A DNA stretch of 37,758 nt from Bacteroidales bacterium (GTDB lineage Bacteria > Bacteroidota > Bacteroidia > Bacteroidales > NBLH01). Below are positions 22,700-30,697 of the stretch, in pieces. The stretch lies in contig JAFGWC010000006.1 in the NCBI GenBank assembly GCA_016937695.1, positions 1-37,758 on the forward strand, in the 5' to 3' direction. Within the stretch, counting starts at the first letter, position 1, and each line of letters opens with the position of its first letter. The position numbers were made by a program, and so were the translations under genes. Under the pieces are notes generated by a model. That model was not told where the DNA came from. It made no database searches and saw only the letters and a program-made list of their open reading frames with translations.

Positions 22700-23653
22700 C
22701 TAAAAATTATAAGTGAAAATATATGCCTCAACTAGCGAATACAATATGCCGATAAGCATAATTATTTTAAGTAATGTAGAAATAAATTTGTAATCGTCCT
22801 TATTTTTTGCAGTAATTAGCTTAAAGCTGATAAATAATAAAGGTGAAATTTCGCCAATAATTATGTACCAAAGTGTTAAATCAGAGCCTATTAAAAATTT
22901 AAAATATACATAAGCAAGAGAAATCAATGTTAAAATAATAAGTATTGAAACCACTAATTTAGTATAAAAAATTCCTAAAATTATTGGTAAAGTATTTCTG
23001 CCGTAAGCACTATCACCTTCATAATCTTGCATATCTTTAACTATTTCTCGAATTAAAGTAGTTATAAATGCAAAAAATGAAAATCCTGCAACCCAGAAAA
23101 AAACATGATTAAAATTAGCTTTTTTGGCCAATAAAATTTCATAATATTCTTTGTTTAAAACCGGCATTTCAAAAAGAATAACCATTAAAGGGACTAAACC
23201 TGTAAGAATTGCAACAATTAAATTTCCAATTAAAAATTGACGCTTGTAAGATGTTGAATAATACCACAATATGCCTGAAACCAGAAAGAAAATAAATCCA
23301 AGTTGATAAAGTCCTATTTTATATGAAATATAAAAACCGCCAATAATTGCAATAATGTTAAAAATCAAATGTATGGTCATTGCAGTTCGTCTGCCTATTT
23401 TTCGACCAACTACAACAGAATCGGGGCGATTTAAAATATCTGTTTTTGTATCGAAATAATCGTTTATTACATAACCTGCAGCAGTTAATAATACTGTAGA
23501 AAATACTAAAATAAAAAAATTAAAATTACTTAGTTGTAATTCAAAATTATTAATTTTTAATATTGGTTCAATAATAGCATAGCGCATAAGATACTGTGTA
23601 ACAGCTACTATTATTAGGTTTTGTATTCGTATAAGTTTTAAAAATGCTAACAT
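22700..23653 (-). CDS. UbiA-family prenyltransferase (possible geranylgeranylglycerol-phosphate type)
   Basis: 317 residues with about eight membrane helices. The two Asp-rich motifs of UbiA enzymes are NDYFDTKTDILNRPD and DMQDYEGDSAYGRNTLP. Bacteroidota homologues next to maf and a KdsC-like gene are commonly labelled geranylgeranylglycerol-phosphate geranylgeranyltransferase; they transfer an isoprenoid to an unknown or polar acceptor. The real substrate cannot be read from sequence. It lies between kdsC-like and maf in a co-directional cluster. Confidence 0.87.
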   Translation of the reverse strand: MLAFLKLIRIQNLIIVAVTQYLMRYAIIEPILKINNFELQLSNFNFFILVFSTVLLTAAGYVINDYFDTKTDILNRPDSVVVGRKIGRRTAMTIHLIFNIIAIIGGFYISYKIGLYQLGFIFFLVSGILWYYSTSYKRQFLIGNLIVAILTGLVPLMVILFEMPVLNKEYYEILLAKKANFNHVFFWVAGFSFFAFITTLIREIVKDMQDYEGDSAYGRNTLPIILGIFYTKLVVSILIILTLISLAYVYFKFLIGSDLTLWYIIIGEISPLLFISFKLITAKNKDDYKFISTLLKIIMLIGILYSLVEAYIFTYNF

Positions 23654-23762
23654 CTTGTATTAAATTAAAAATGTAAAATTATAAATTAAAAATTGCAGAA
23701 TGACAAAAATATTAGAATGTCGAATTTATAAATTGATATTTCATATTTAGTAAATCTTTTTT

Positions 23763-24275
23763 TTACTTATCAAATTTCAACCATTTACCTTGAGCCCTTA
23801 AAACTTGTTCAATAATATCTCTTACACAACCGTGTCCGCCTTTTTTATCAGAAATATAAACCGAAATTGCTTTTATTTCTTCTGCAGCATCAGAAGGGCA
23901 TGTTGGAACGCCTACGGCTTTCATTACTTCATAATCAGGTAAATCATCGCCCATGTATAAAACTTGCTCTTTTTTCAAATCATATTTATACATAAAATCC
24001 TCAAAATCTTCTAACTTATTTGTAGATTTAATGTAAATGTCTGTTAGTCCAATTGCCCTAAAACGCTCACTTACAGCCTCTGAATATCCACCTGTAATAA
24101 TACAAGCTATGAAATCGGCTTCATTAACAGCATAATAAAGTGCAAAACTGTCTTTTGTATTTATTGAGCGAAGCATATCGCCATTTGGATGTAAAAATAT
24201 ATTTGAAGAAAAAACACCATCAACATCAAAAACAAATGCTTTTATATTTTTTAAACGTTCTTTAAAATTATCCAT
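23763..24275 (-). CDS. kdsC: KdsC-like HAD phosphatase (KDO 8-phosphate phosphatase)
   Basis: 170 residues, the usual length of KdsC. Motif I is FDVDGVFSS, motif II is IITGGYS, and motif IV is MGDDLPDYEVM; the small tetrameric C0-type HAD tail HGCVRDIIEQVLRAQGKW is present. KDSFALYYA also fits KdsC. It removes phosphate from KDO 8-phosphate for lipopolysaccharide core. Other KDO genes are not adjacent; instead it sits in the DUF2520-kdsC-ubiA-maf cluster typical of Bacteroidota. Confidence 0.88.
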   Translation of the reverse strand: MDNFKERLKNIKAFVFDVDGVFSSNIFLHPNGDMLRSINTKDSFALYYAVNEADFIACIITGGYSEAVSERFRAIGLTDIYIKSTNKLEDFEDFMYKYDLKKEQVLYMGDDLPDYEVMKAVGVPTCPSDAAEEIKAISVYISDKKGGHGCVRDIIEQVLRAQGKWLKFDK

Positions 24276-24356
24276 GTCTTTTATAAATTTACAATCTAAA
24301 ATCTTATTTATATATGTGAATTACAATGAATTGCATTTTGAATTTTATGTTTTAGT

Positions 24357-25136
24357 TTAAAAATGTTTTTTGTAAATATCCTCGCTAATTAATTTATAGA
24401 TTTGAATAAATTCAGGCTTTGAAGATAATAAATCTAAATGTTTTTTTATGCTTTCTGTATCATTTCTTACAGCAGGTCCTGTTTGAGCATCGAATGCACT
24501 AAGTTGCAAAAGTTTATTTGCAGTTTCTTGAATTAAAGGGTTAAGTATCTTATTATCAATATTTTGCTCTTGTAATATATTACTTGCAATATAAAACATA
24601 TGGTTTGCAAAATTACTAGCAAAAACACCGGATAAATGTAAATATTTTCTTTGTTCAGAATTCATTTTGTACACTTTATTGCTTATTTTATTTGCTAAAT
24701 TAAATAAAAAATCTTCGAAATTTTTATTGCTTGCTTCAATGCAAATAGGAATTTCTTTAAAATTGATATTTTTACCTTTAGAAAATGTTTGAAAAGGGTA
24801 AAAAACTCCATAGTTTTCGCTGTGGGTTTTAAAAACTTCAATACCTACACTTCCGGCAGTGTGAACAATGTTATCTGTTTTAAAATCAGGATGTTGAATT
24901 ATTCCTTTTATCGCATTATCGGTAATAGAAACTATATAAAGATCAGCATTTTTATTTAACAAATTTAAATTATTAGTGTAATCTGAATTTGTTTTTTGCG
25001 CAAGTTCTTTTGCAGAATCAATGTTTCTACTATAAATCTGTAAAATATTACAGCCAGTATTTAAAAGTTCTATGGAAAGATGACTTGCAACATTTCCTGC
25101 ACCAATTAGTACAATATTTAAATCCTTTTTTTTCAT
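24357..25136 (-). CDS. Rossmann-like/DUF2520 NADP-binding protein
   Basis: 259 residues. N-terminal dinucleotide fold starts LNIVLIGAGNVASHLSIEL; YGVFYPFQTFSKG and SGVFASNFANHM lie between the domains. The C-terminal DUF2520 helix domain carries AFDAQTGPAVRND. The family resembles pyrroline-5-carboxylate reductase and 6-phosphogluconate dehydrogenase relatives, but its substrate is unknown. First gene of the minus-strand cluster with kdsC-like, ubiA-family, maf and DPP11. Confidence 0.88.
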   Translation of the reverse strand: MKKKDLNIVLIGAGNVASHLSIELLNTGCNILQIYSRNIDSAKELAQKTNSDYTNNLNLLNKNADLYIVSITDNAIKGIIQHPDFKTDNIVHTAGSVGIEVFKTHSENYGVFYPFQTFSKGKNINFKEIPICIEASNKNFEDFLFNLANKISNKVYKMNSEQRKYLHLSGVFASNFANHMFYIASNILQEQNIDNKILNPLIQETANKLLQLSAFDAQTGPAVRNDTESIKKHLDLLSSKPEFIQIYKLISEDIYKKHF

Positions 25137-25370
25137 TAAACAAATGTAATAAAGTAAAAAGACAAAAGTGAAAAGTAAAAAGATAAAAAAGAATAGCGAA
25201 TATTAAAATGGAATGAAAATTTAGCTTGAAAATTATTTTTATCCATTTTTGTTCTTAAAAAAATCTTGTATATATTAGCAAATTAGAGTTCTTTAAATCA
25301 TATTTTTAGGATTCTATTAAATTGATTTTTATAAACTTTGGAGATTTAAATCATTATAAATTTAATTATT

Positions 25371-26561
25371 ATGAAGATGAAGAATGTTTACTTATTTGTG
25401 TTGATTATTTTTTTAATCAGCAATTCTAAAATAGTTGGTCAGGAAGGATATAAATTTACTGATATAAAACGATTGCCTGTAACATCAGTAAAAGATCAAT
25501 ATCGTTCAGGTACATGTTGGAGTTTTTCGGGACTTGCTTTTTTAGAAGCCGAAATGCTAAGAATTGGAAAAACAGATGTTCCTGATTTGTCAGAAATGTT
25601 TGTAGTAAGAAATTGTTATTTCGACAAAGCAGTTAAAAATGTTCGTTTGCACGGGGCACTTAATTTTGGCGGCGGCGGAGCTTTTCACGATGTTATTTAT
25701 GTTCTTAAAAATTACGGTTTGGTTCCTGAAGAAGCATATTCCGGTTTGCAATATGGCGAAGATAATCATGTGCATGGCGAATTAGACGAAGTGCTTAAAG
25801 ATTATATTGATGGTGTAATTAAAAATGAAAACAAAAAGCTTTCAACTGCTTGGAAAAATGGGTTTAGTGGAATTTTAGACGCATATTTTGGACAACAATT
25901 TATGAAATTCACTTATAAAGAAAAAGAATATACACCAAAAAGTTTTGCAAAATCAGTAGTTGGACTAGATGAAGATGATTATGTAACAATTACATCTTTT
26001 AATCATCATCCTTATTATCAGCCATTTATACTTGAAATTCCTGATAATTGGCTTTGGGGACAAGCTTACAATTTACCTATGGATGTAATGTTGCAAGTTG
26101 TTGATAATTCTATTGAAAATGGATATACAGTAGCTTGGGCAACAGATGTTAGCGAAAAAGGTTTTTCTCATAGAAATGGTGTTGCTATTGTTCCCGGAAA
26201 AGACATTAAAGAAATGAATGATACAGAAAGAAGTAAATGGGAGAGTTTAACAAAAAAAGAACAAGAAGCTCTTTTATATTCATTTGATAATCCAATTGAA
26301 GAGAAAAAAATAACACAACAAATACGTCAGGAAGATTTTGATAATTACGAAACTACTGATGATCATGGAATGTTAATAATTGGAACTGCAAAAGACCAGA
26401 ATGGGAAAAAATATTATATTGTTAAAAATTCGTGGGCAGAAAGCAATAAATATAAAGGTTATTTATATGTTTCTGAAGCATTTATTTTATACAAAACCAC
26501 AAATATTATGGTAAATAAAAATGCTATTCCAAAAGAGATAAAGAAGAGTTTAAAATTATAA
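25371..26561 (+). CDS. Secreted papain-like cysteine peptidase (C1B, bleomycin hydrolase-like)
   Basis: 396 residues. Signal peptide MKMKNVYLFVLIIFLISNSK, cleavage near VGQ. The catalytic Cys is in YRSGTCWSFSG, with the Gln of the oxyanion hole four to five residues earlier (VKDQYRSG). The His is in TTDDHGMLIIGTA and the Asn in VKNSWAES. A long insert (HGALNFGGGGAFHDVIYVL and on) is of the aminopeptidase C/bleomycin hydrolase type. No type IX sorting tail is seen, so it should be periplasmic. Together with the DPP11 gene it points to use of peptides. The 234 bp before it holds no gene; a near-match -7 box (aaactttg, 25333-25340) lies 30 bp upstream. A strong terminator follows. Confidence 0.9.
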   Translation: MKMKNVYLFVLIIFLISNSKIVGQEGYKFTDIKRLPVTSVKDQYRSGTCWSFSGLAFLEAEMLRIGKTDVPDLSEMFVVRNCYFDKAVKNVRLHGALNFGGGGAFHDVIYVLKNYGLVPEEAYSGLQYGEDNHVHGELDEVLKDYIDGVIKNENKKLSTAWKNGFSGILDAYFGQQFMKFTYKEKEYTPKSFAKSVVGLDEDDYVTITSFNHHPYYQPFILEIPDNWLWGQAYNLPMDVMLQVVDNSIENGYTVAWATDVSEKGFSHRNGVAIVPGKDIKEMNDTERSKWESLTKKEQEALLYSFDNPIEEKKITQQIRQEDFDNYETTDDHGMLIIGTAKDQNGKKYYIVKNSWAESNKYKGYLYVSEAFILYKTTNIMVNKNAIPKEIKKSLKL

Positions 26562-26580
26562 GACAATTTGAGCTTTGATA

Positions 26581-26618
26581 AAAAAAGCCATTCATAAATA
26601 TTTATGAATGGCTTTTTT
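26581..26618 (+). terminator. Bidirectional Rho-independent terminator
   Basis: Perfect 18-bp inverted repeat (26581-26598 with 26601-26618) containing agccattcat and flanked by A-run and T-run, between convergent peptidase (+) and foldase (-) genes. Confidence 0.9.
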
Positions 26619-26636
26619 TTAGTTTAAAAATATCTA

Positions 26637-28766
26637 CTAATAAAACTTAGAGCGTTCGTCAGTAATTTCTGATGAAGTTTTTAAAGCTTTAAAAATTTGT
26701 TGCATTGTTCTTTGTTGTAAATTTCTTGTTAATTTGCTTTTTTCAACTATTAAATTCATGTTTTCAATAGCAGGAGCAGGAGTAACAGATTTAACTTTAA
26801 TAACATAAACACCGTTTTCGCCTTCGATAGGAGCAGAAACTTTATCTTTTTCTAAGCTAACTGCATTTGCAATAACATTTGGCTCATAACCTAAACCCTG
26901 AATTTGGAAACTTGTAAAACTAACATTGCGAGCTTCTTTAACTTCTTGAGATAGTTTATTTGCAAGTGTTTCTAAATCAGACGGTAAAAGTTTAGATATA
27001 TTTTCTTTTAAAAGAGCTATTTTTTTCTCTTTGCTAACATAAAATTTAATTTCATCATTAACTTGTTCAATAGGAGCAATTCCTTTTTCTCTGATTTCAG
27101 TTAATGCTGCAATAACATAATTGTTTGCAAACTCAAAAACTTGAGAAACATCATTTTTTTCAGCTTTAAAAGCCCAACGAATCATTTCTCTTGGTGATTC
27201 AAGTCCGGCAATAAAAGTTTCGCTTTGAGTTATTCCCGGAGCTACTTTTTTTATCAGTTTATTTGCTTCAACAGATTTTTCAAATTTTGAAAGGCTTCTG
27301 TTTTCGCCTGCAAATTTACTTGCTTCAGAATATACTGATTGATAAGTTTCTGAGCTAGCCATGATTTTTCTTTCAACTACGCCAACTTTAATTTTTTTAG
27401 ATTCTGCACTTTTGTCGGAAACAGCAATTAAATGAATTCCATAATTATATTCAAGAATAATAATTTTGTTCAAAGAGCTGTCAACCAATAAATTAAAAGG
27501 TTTAATTTGGAAAGGAGCAGCAGCTTGATTTTCAATGTACCAACCCATTTCGCCACCTTCTTCACCGCTTTTTTTATCAGTAGAATAGTTTTTAGCAATT
27601 TCAGCAAAATTACCGCCATTTTTAATTACAGTTTTTAAACTGTCTGCAATAGCTTTTGCTTGATTTATATCAACAATATTTTTTCCGTTTGGCTGAATTA
27701 AAATATGCTTAACTTTTACAGAATCAGGAAGATTTTTAACTTCCAGTAATTTTGCAAGTTTGTAAGAACCATCTTCAAAATAAGGACCGTAAATTGTATT
27801 TACTTCTGAATTGAAAAGTATGCTATCTACATCAATATTAGGATATTCACTTTTTTTATAATGACTTTCGTCTAGTGATATATCAGAATTGAAATTTATA
27901 AACTGTTTATTGTCATCAGTTGTAGTAAATTCTTTAAGAATTTTATTTATCCACTCTTGAGTGTATAACGAATCTTTTGAAGAAGGAACAACTGTAAAAG
28001 TAACATATGCCAAATCTCTGGAAGCTTCTTGCTCGAAGTCTTTTTGATGTTTATCGTAATACTCTTTGATGTCTGCATCAGTAATACTAATAGAACTGTC
28101 AGAAACATCGCTGAATTTACTGGAAATAAAATCAAAGTCAACTATGTAATTTCTATCTATAAATTCTTTTTCTGCTTCTTTGTTTGAAATGTATAAACCT
28201 TTCAATATCAGGTTCATATATTTTCTGTTTAATTGATTTTGCATTATTTCGCCTTCAAGAGCAATCCATGTTGCTTTACTGTTTCCGGATTTATCTTGAT
28301 CCATATTTTTCAGAAAATAAACAACAAGAGCTGGGTCAAATAATCCGGTTTGTTGATTTATAAAAATAGGGATTTGTCTCATCATCGGATCAATATTTTT
28401 ACCTTGAACAAGGTCGAAAAGCTCGTCTGGACTTACAAAAACGCCTAATTTTTCATATTCTTTACCCATAATGATACTTTGTATCATATCGTCCCAAACT
28501 TGTCTCTTTATCTCTTCTTTAAGCCTTTCATCAACCGATTGTATATTCATTCTTTGCTTATAAAGCTCAGTTGCTTCTAATACTTTTTGTTCATATTCTT
28601 GGTAATCAACTGAAACATCATCTATTTGGGCAATTCTAAATTGGTCGTTTGAAAAAAGTGAACCACCTGAATTTAGAAAATCTCCTAAAATAAATGCTAG
28701 CATAGCAAAACCGATAATTATTGCTACTAAAGGACCTCTTCTTCTTATATTTTCTAATGTAGCCAT
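26637..28766 (-). CDS. PpiD/SurA-like peptidyl-prolyl isomerase, membrane-anchored
   Basis: 709 residues from ATG 28766 (MATLENIRRRGPL); the upstream TTG 28793 adds nine residues not typical of the family. One N-terminal helix (VAIIIGFAMLAFILGDFL) anchors it to the inner membrane. A SurA-N-like region follows (QEYEQKVLEATELYKQRM, IMGKEYEKLGVFVSPDEL). A parvulin domain around residues 340-450 is marked by VKVKHILIQ, FAEIAKNYSTD and GGEMGWY. A second, degenerate parvulin-like part lies near the end. It should help fold proteins leaving the Sec channel. A TATCTTTG promoter box lies 38 bp upstream. Confidence 0.9.
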   Translation of the reverse strand: MATLENIRRRGPLVAIIIGFAMLAFILGDFLNSGGSLFSNDQFRIAQIDDVSVDYQEYEQKVLEATELYKQRMNIQSVDERLKEEIKRQVWDDMIQSIIMGKEYEKLGVFVSPDELFDLVQGKNIDPMMRQIPIFINQQTGLFDPALVVYFLKNMDQDKSGNSKATWIALEGEIMQNQLNRKYMNLILKGLYISNKEAEKEFIDRNYIVDFDFISSKFSDVSDSSISITDADIKEYYDKHQKDFEQEASRDLAYVTFTVVPSSKDSLYTQEWINKILKEFTTTDDNKQFINFNSDISLDESHYKKSEYPNIDVDSILFNSEVNTIYGPYFEDGSYKLAKLLEVKNLPDSVKVKHILIQPNGKNIVDINQAKAIADSLKTVIKNGGNFAEIAKNYSTDKKSGEEGGEMGWYIENQAAAPFQIKPFNLLVDSSLNKIIILEYNYGIHLIAVSDKSAESKKIKVGVVERKIMASSETYQSVYSEASKFAGENRSLSKFEKSVEANKLIKKVAPGITQSETFIAGLESPREMIRWAFKAEKNDVSQVFEFANNYVIAALTEIREKGIAPIEQVNDEIKFYVSKEKKIALLKENISKLLPSDLETLANKLSQEVKEARNVSFTSFQIQGLGYEPNVIANAVSLEKDKVSAPIEGENGVYVIKVKSVTPAPAIENMNLIVEKSKLTRNLQQRTMQQIFKALKTSSEITDERSKFY

Positions 28767-28803
28767 TTGTAATAAATTAGTATGATTTTTCAAAATTTAG
28801 CTG

Positions 28804-28811
28804 CAAAGATA
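28804..28811 (-). promoter_or_regulatory. -7 promoter box TATCTTTG for the PpiD-like gene
   Basis: Minus-strand TAnnTTTG match 38 bp upstream of ATG 28766; it supports that start, because a transcript from here begins near the alternative TTG at 28793. No -33 box at the expected distance. Confidence 0.45.
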
Positions 28812-28974
28812 AAAAAAAAACTATATGAAAAAACTAGCATTACAAAGTAAATTAACATCAAATTATTAATTAATTTATATTTTAATGTGAAATTGATGCT
28901 TGTTTTGATGTAATGTGCATATAATCAATATAATATGTGTTTTGCAGACCTTGCCTTTTTTGTGTTTTCAAATT

Positions 28975-30243
28975 TTAAATTTTCAGCTTTTGCCATAATC
29001 TGTTTGCTTGTTCTTTTGTGAATTTTAGAACTTCTTTTTCATTTATGTTTTTTATTTTGTAATCTTCAACTATTAGTTTTCCTTTAGATATAACGTGTTT
29101 TATGTGTTTTGAATTAATTCCGAAAATTAAATGTCCTAAAAAATTATTCTGATTTATTTGAGTAGGAGAGTCGTAATCTAAAATAACTAAATTATTTTCA
29201 TTGTCGCCTTCAAAATTGTTTATAGACAAGTAATTATGTGAATTCCTAAGTCTGGCATACATTGAATCGAAATTTATATTGTCGTGAGCTAAACCTGCAA
29301 AATATGCAAATTGTGCCGATTTTATCATATCGCTGTGCATTCCGTCTGTTCCAAACATTATATTATTTCCTAATCCGGCCGAATTAAAATTTCCAACTTG
29401 ATTGTTTAAATTACTTTCGGTGTTTTGAACAACAAATGAGTTCGATTTATTTATTATATCTCTCTCATTATCATCAATATGCAAACAATGAGCAAGTATT
29501 GTTTTTGATGAATTTAGAAATCCGAAATCGTTTAATCTTTCAACAACTCTTTTTCCGTATTTATTAATTGAGTCGGTTTGGTCGTATTTGTCTTCAGCTA
29601 CGTGAATGTGAATGCCGGAATTGTATTTTTGCATTAAATTTTGAGCTGTTTTTAAACTATTATCGCCAAGCGTAAAAGAAGCATGTAAACCTATAAGTGC
29701 TTGATTATTTTGCAGATAGCTTTCTGTTTCTTCAAAAGCTTGTTTTGTTTTTTTGGCGCCGTCTCTGTCAGAAATTTCGTAACAAAGCAAATGGCTTAAT
29801 CCAACTTTTTCGAAAGCGTTTGCAAGTATTTGTAAAGAGCCTTTTATGTGGTTTTGCGATGAATGATGGTCGATAACAAATGTGGAACCAGCTTTGGCAC
29901 AGGCAATTGCAGTTGCTAAAGCGCTTGCTTCAATCATTTCTTTATCAAGTAATTTGTCTATATTCCACCAAATATATTGCAGAATTTCGTTAAAATTGTT
30001 TGGTGTTTTTTTTGGTGCCGGCATTCCTCTTGCTAAAGCCGAATATGCGTGATGATGACCGAGTGCAAATGATTTTGTTACAAGTAAATTGCTACAATCA
30101 ATAATATCAGCAAAATTATTATTTTCGATATTGTTTGTAAATTCAATTTTTCCTGAAATTTCTTGGTTCACAATTATGTTTGTTTGCTTAAATTCCAGTG
30201 TTTTCCAATCAACGTAAGTTGCATTTTTTAATAAAATCGACAT
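28975..30243 (-). CDS. ssnA: SsnA-like amidohydrolase
   Basis: 422 residues of the ATZ/TRZ-type amidohydrolases, closest in motif order to SsnA. Metal-site region GHHHAYSALARGMPAPKK, DHHSSQNHIKGSLQIL, LCYEISDRDGA, GLHASFTLGDNS, GIHIHVAEDKYDQ, LAHCLHIDDNE, NTESNLNN and FGTDGMHSDM. In other bacteria ssnA lies among genes for selenium-dependent molybdenum hydroxylases and purine breakdown; its reaction is not settled. In place of NAHxH at the first metal site this protein has GHHHA, still with HxH. It lies 4 bp downstream of a small tautomerase gene and probably belongs to the operon starting with a MocA-like gene at 33221. Confidence 0.82.
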   Translation of the reverse strand: MSILLKNATYVDWKTLEFKQTNIIVNQEISGKIEFTNNIENNNFADIIDCSNLLVTKSFALGHHHAYSALARGMPAPKKTPNNFNEILQYIWWNIDKLLDKEMIEASALATAIACAKAGSTFVIDHHSSQNHIKGSLQILANAFEKVGLSHLLCYEISDRDGAKKTKQAFEETESYLQNNQALIGLHASFTLGDNSLKTAQNLMQKYNSGIHIHVAEDKYDQTDSINKYGKRVVERLNDFGFLNSSKTILAHCLHIDDNERDIINKSNSFVVQNTESNLNNQVGNFNSAGLGNNIMFGTDGMHSDMIKSAQFAYFAGLAHDNINFDSMYARLRNSHNYLSINNFEGDNENNLVILDYDSPTQINQNNFLGHLIFGINSKHIKHVISKGKLIVEDYKIKNINEKEVLKFTKEQANRLWQKLKI

Positions 30244-30247
30244 TTTT

Positions 30248-30613
30248 TTAAATATTTATGTTTGTTTTTCTATAGCTTTTTTTGTTGATTTCAGATATTT
30301 GAACTGTAATATCTAATTTTTGATTTTTATTTTCTGTTTCTATTTGTTTTTTTAAAATTTCGATGCATTTTTCCGAAATCATATTTTTAGTTTCCTGGTT
30401 TCTGCCTTCAAAAATTGAAATATTTAGGTTTGCAAAGGCTTTTATACTTTCGCTATCGCCAATAATGTAGTTTTGGTGAATTATTAATCGTGTTTTAATA
30501 TCATTTAATTGAAATAAATTTGTATTGGCCAGACATTTATTTATTTCAATTAAAAAGTTTTTTTTATTGCTGATTTTAATGTTATCGGAAATTTCTAAAG
30601 TGCAATGTGGCAT
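30248..30613 (-). CDS. CHMI-family tautomerase (5-carboxymethyl-2-hydroxymuconate isomerase-like)
   Basis: 121 residues starting MPHCTLEISDNI, so Pro at position 2 (Pro1 after Met removal) is available as the catalytic base. NDIKTRLIIHQNYIIGD, NISIFEGRNQETKN and the closing YRKTN match the CHMI family, as does the length. The classic member isomerises a homoprotocatechuate breakdown product, but no other genes of that pathway are here. Being 4 bp ahead of the SsnA-like gene, it may isomerise a product or substrate of that enzyme; that is inference. Confidence 0.82.
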   Translation of the reverse strand: MPHCTLEISDNIKISNKKNFLIEINKCLANTNLFQLNDIKTRLIIHQNYIIGDSESIKAFANLNISIFEGRNQETKNMISEKCIEILKKQIETENKNQKLDITVQISEINKKSYRKTNINI

Positions 30614-30697
30614 ATTTTATAAAATTTGATTAAAGTAAAACTTTATAAAATTATAAATAAATTTTAATTTTATTTTTAAAATGTTTTTTGTAGGATA

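Noticed and set aside
23704-23711. Minus-strand TATTTTTG as promoter for the UbiA-family gene
   Set aside because: Matches TAnnTTTG but is made of A/T run and easily expected by chance in this AT-rich gap; no -33 box.
25141-25148. Minus-strand TACATTTG as promoter for the DUF2520 gene
   Set aside because: Only 5 bp from the start codon; it would need a leaderless transcript, with no other support.
26626-26643. 17-bp word aaaatatctactaataa shared with 35375-35391
   Set aside because: Two copies of an AT-rich word, one of them at the end of a coding region, with no further structure; probably chance.
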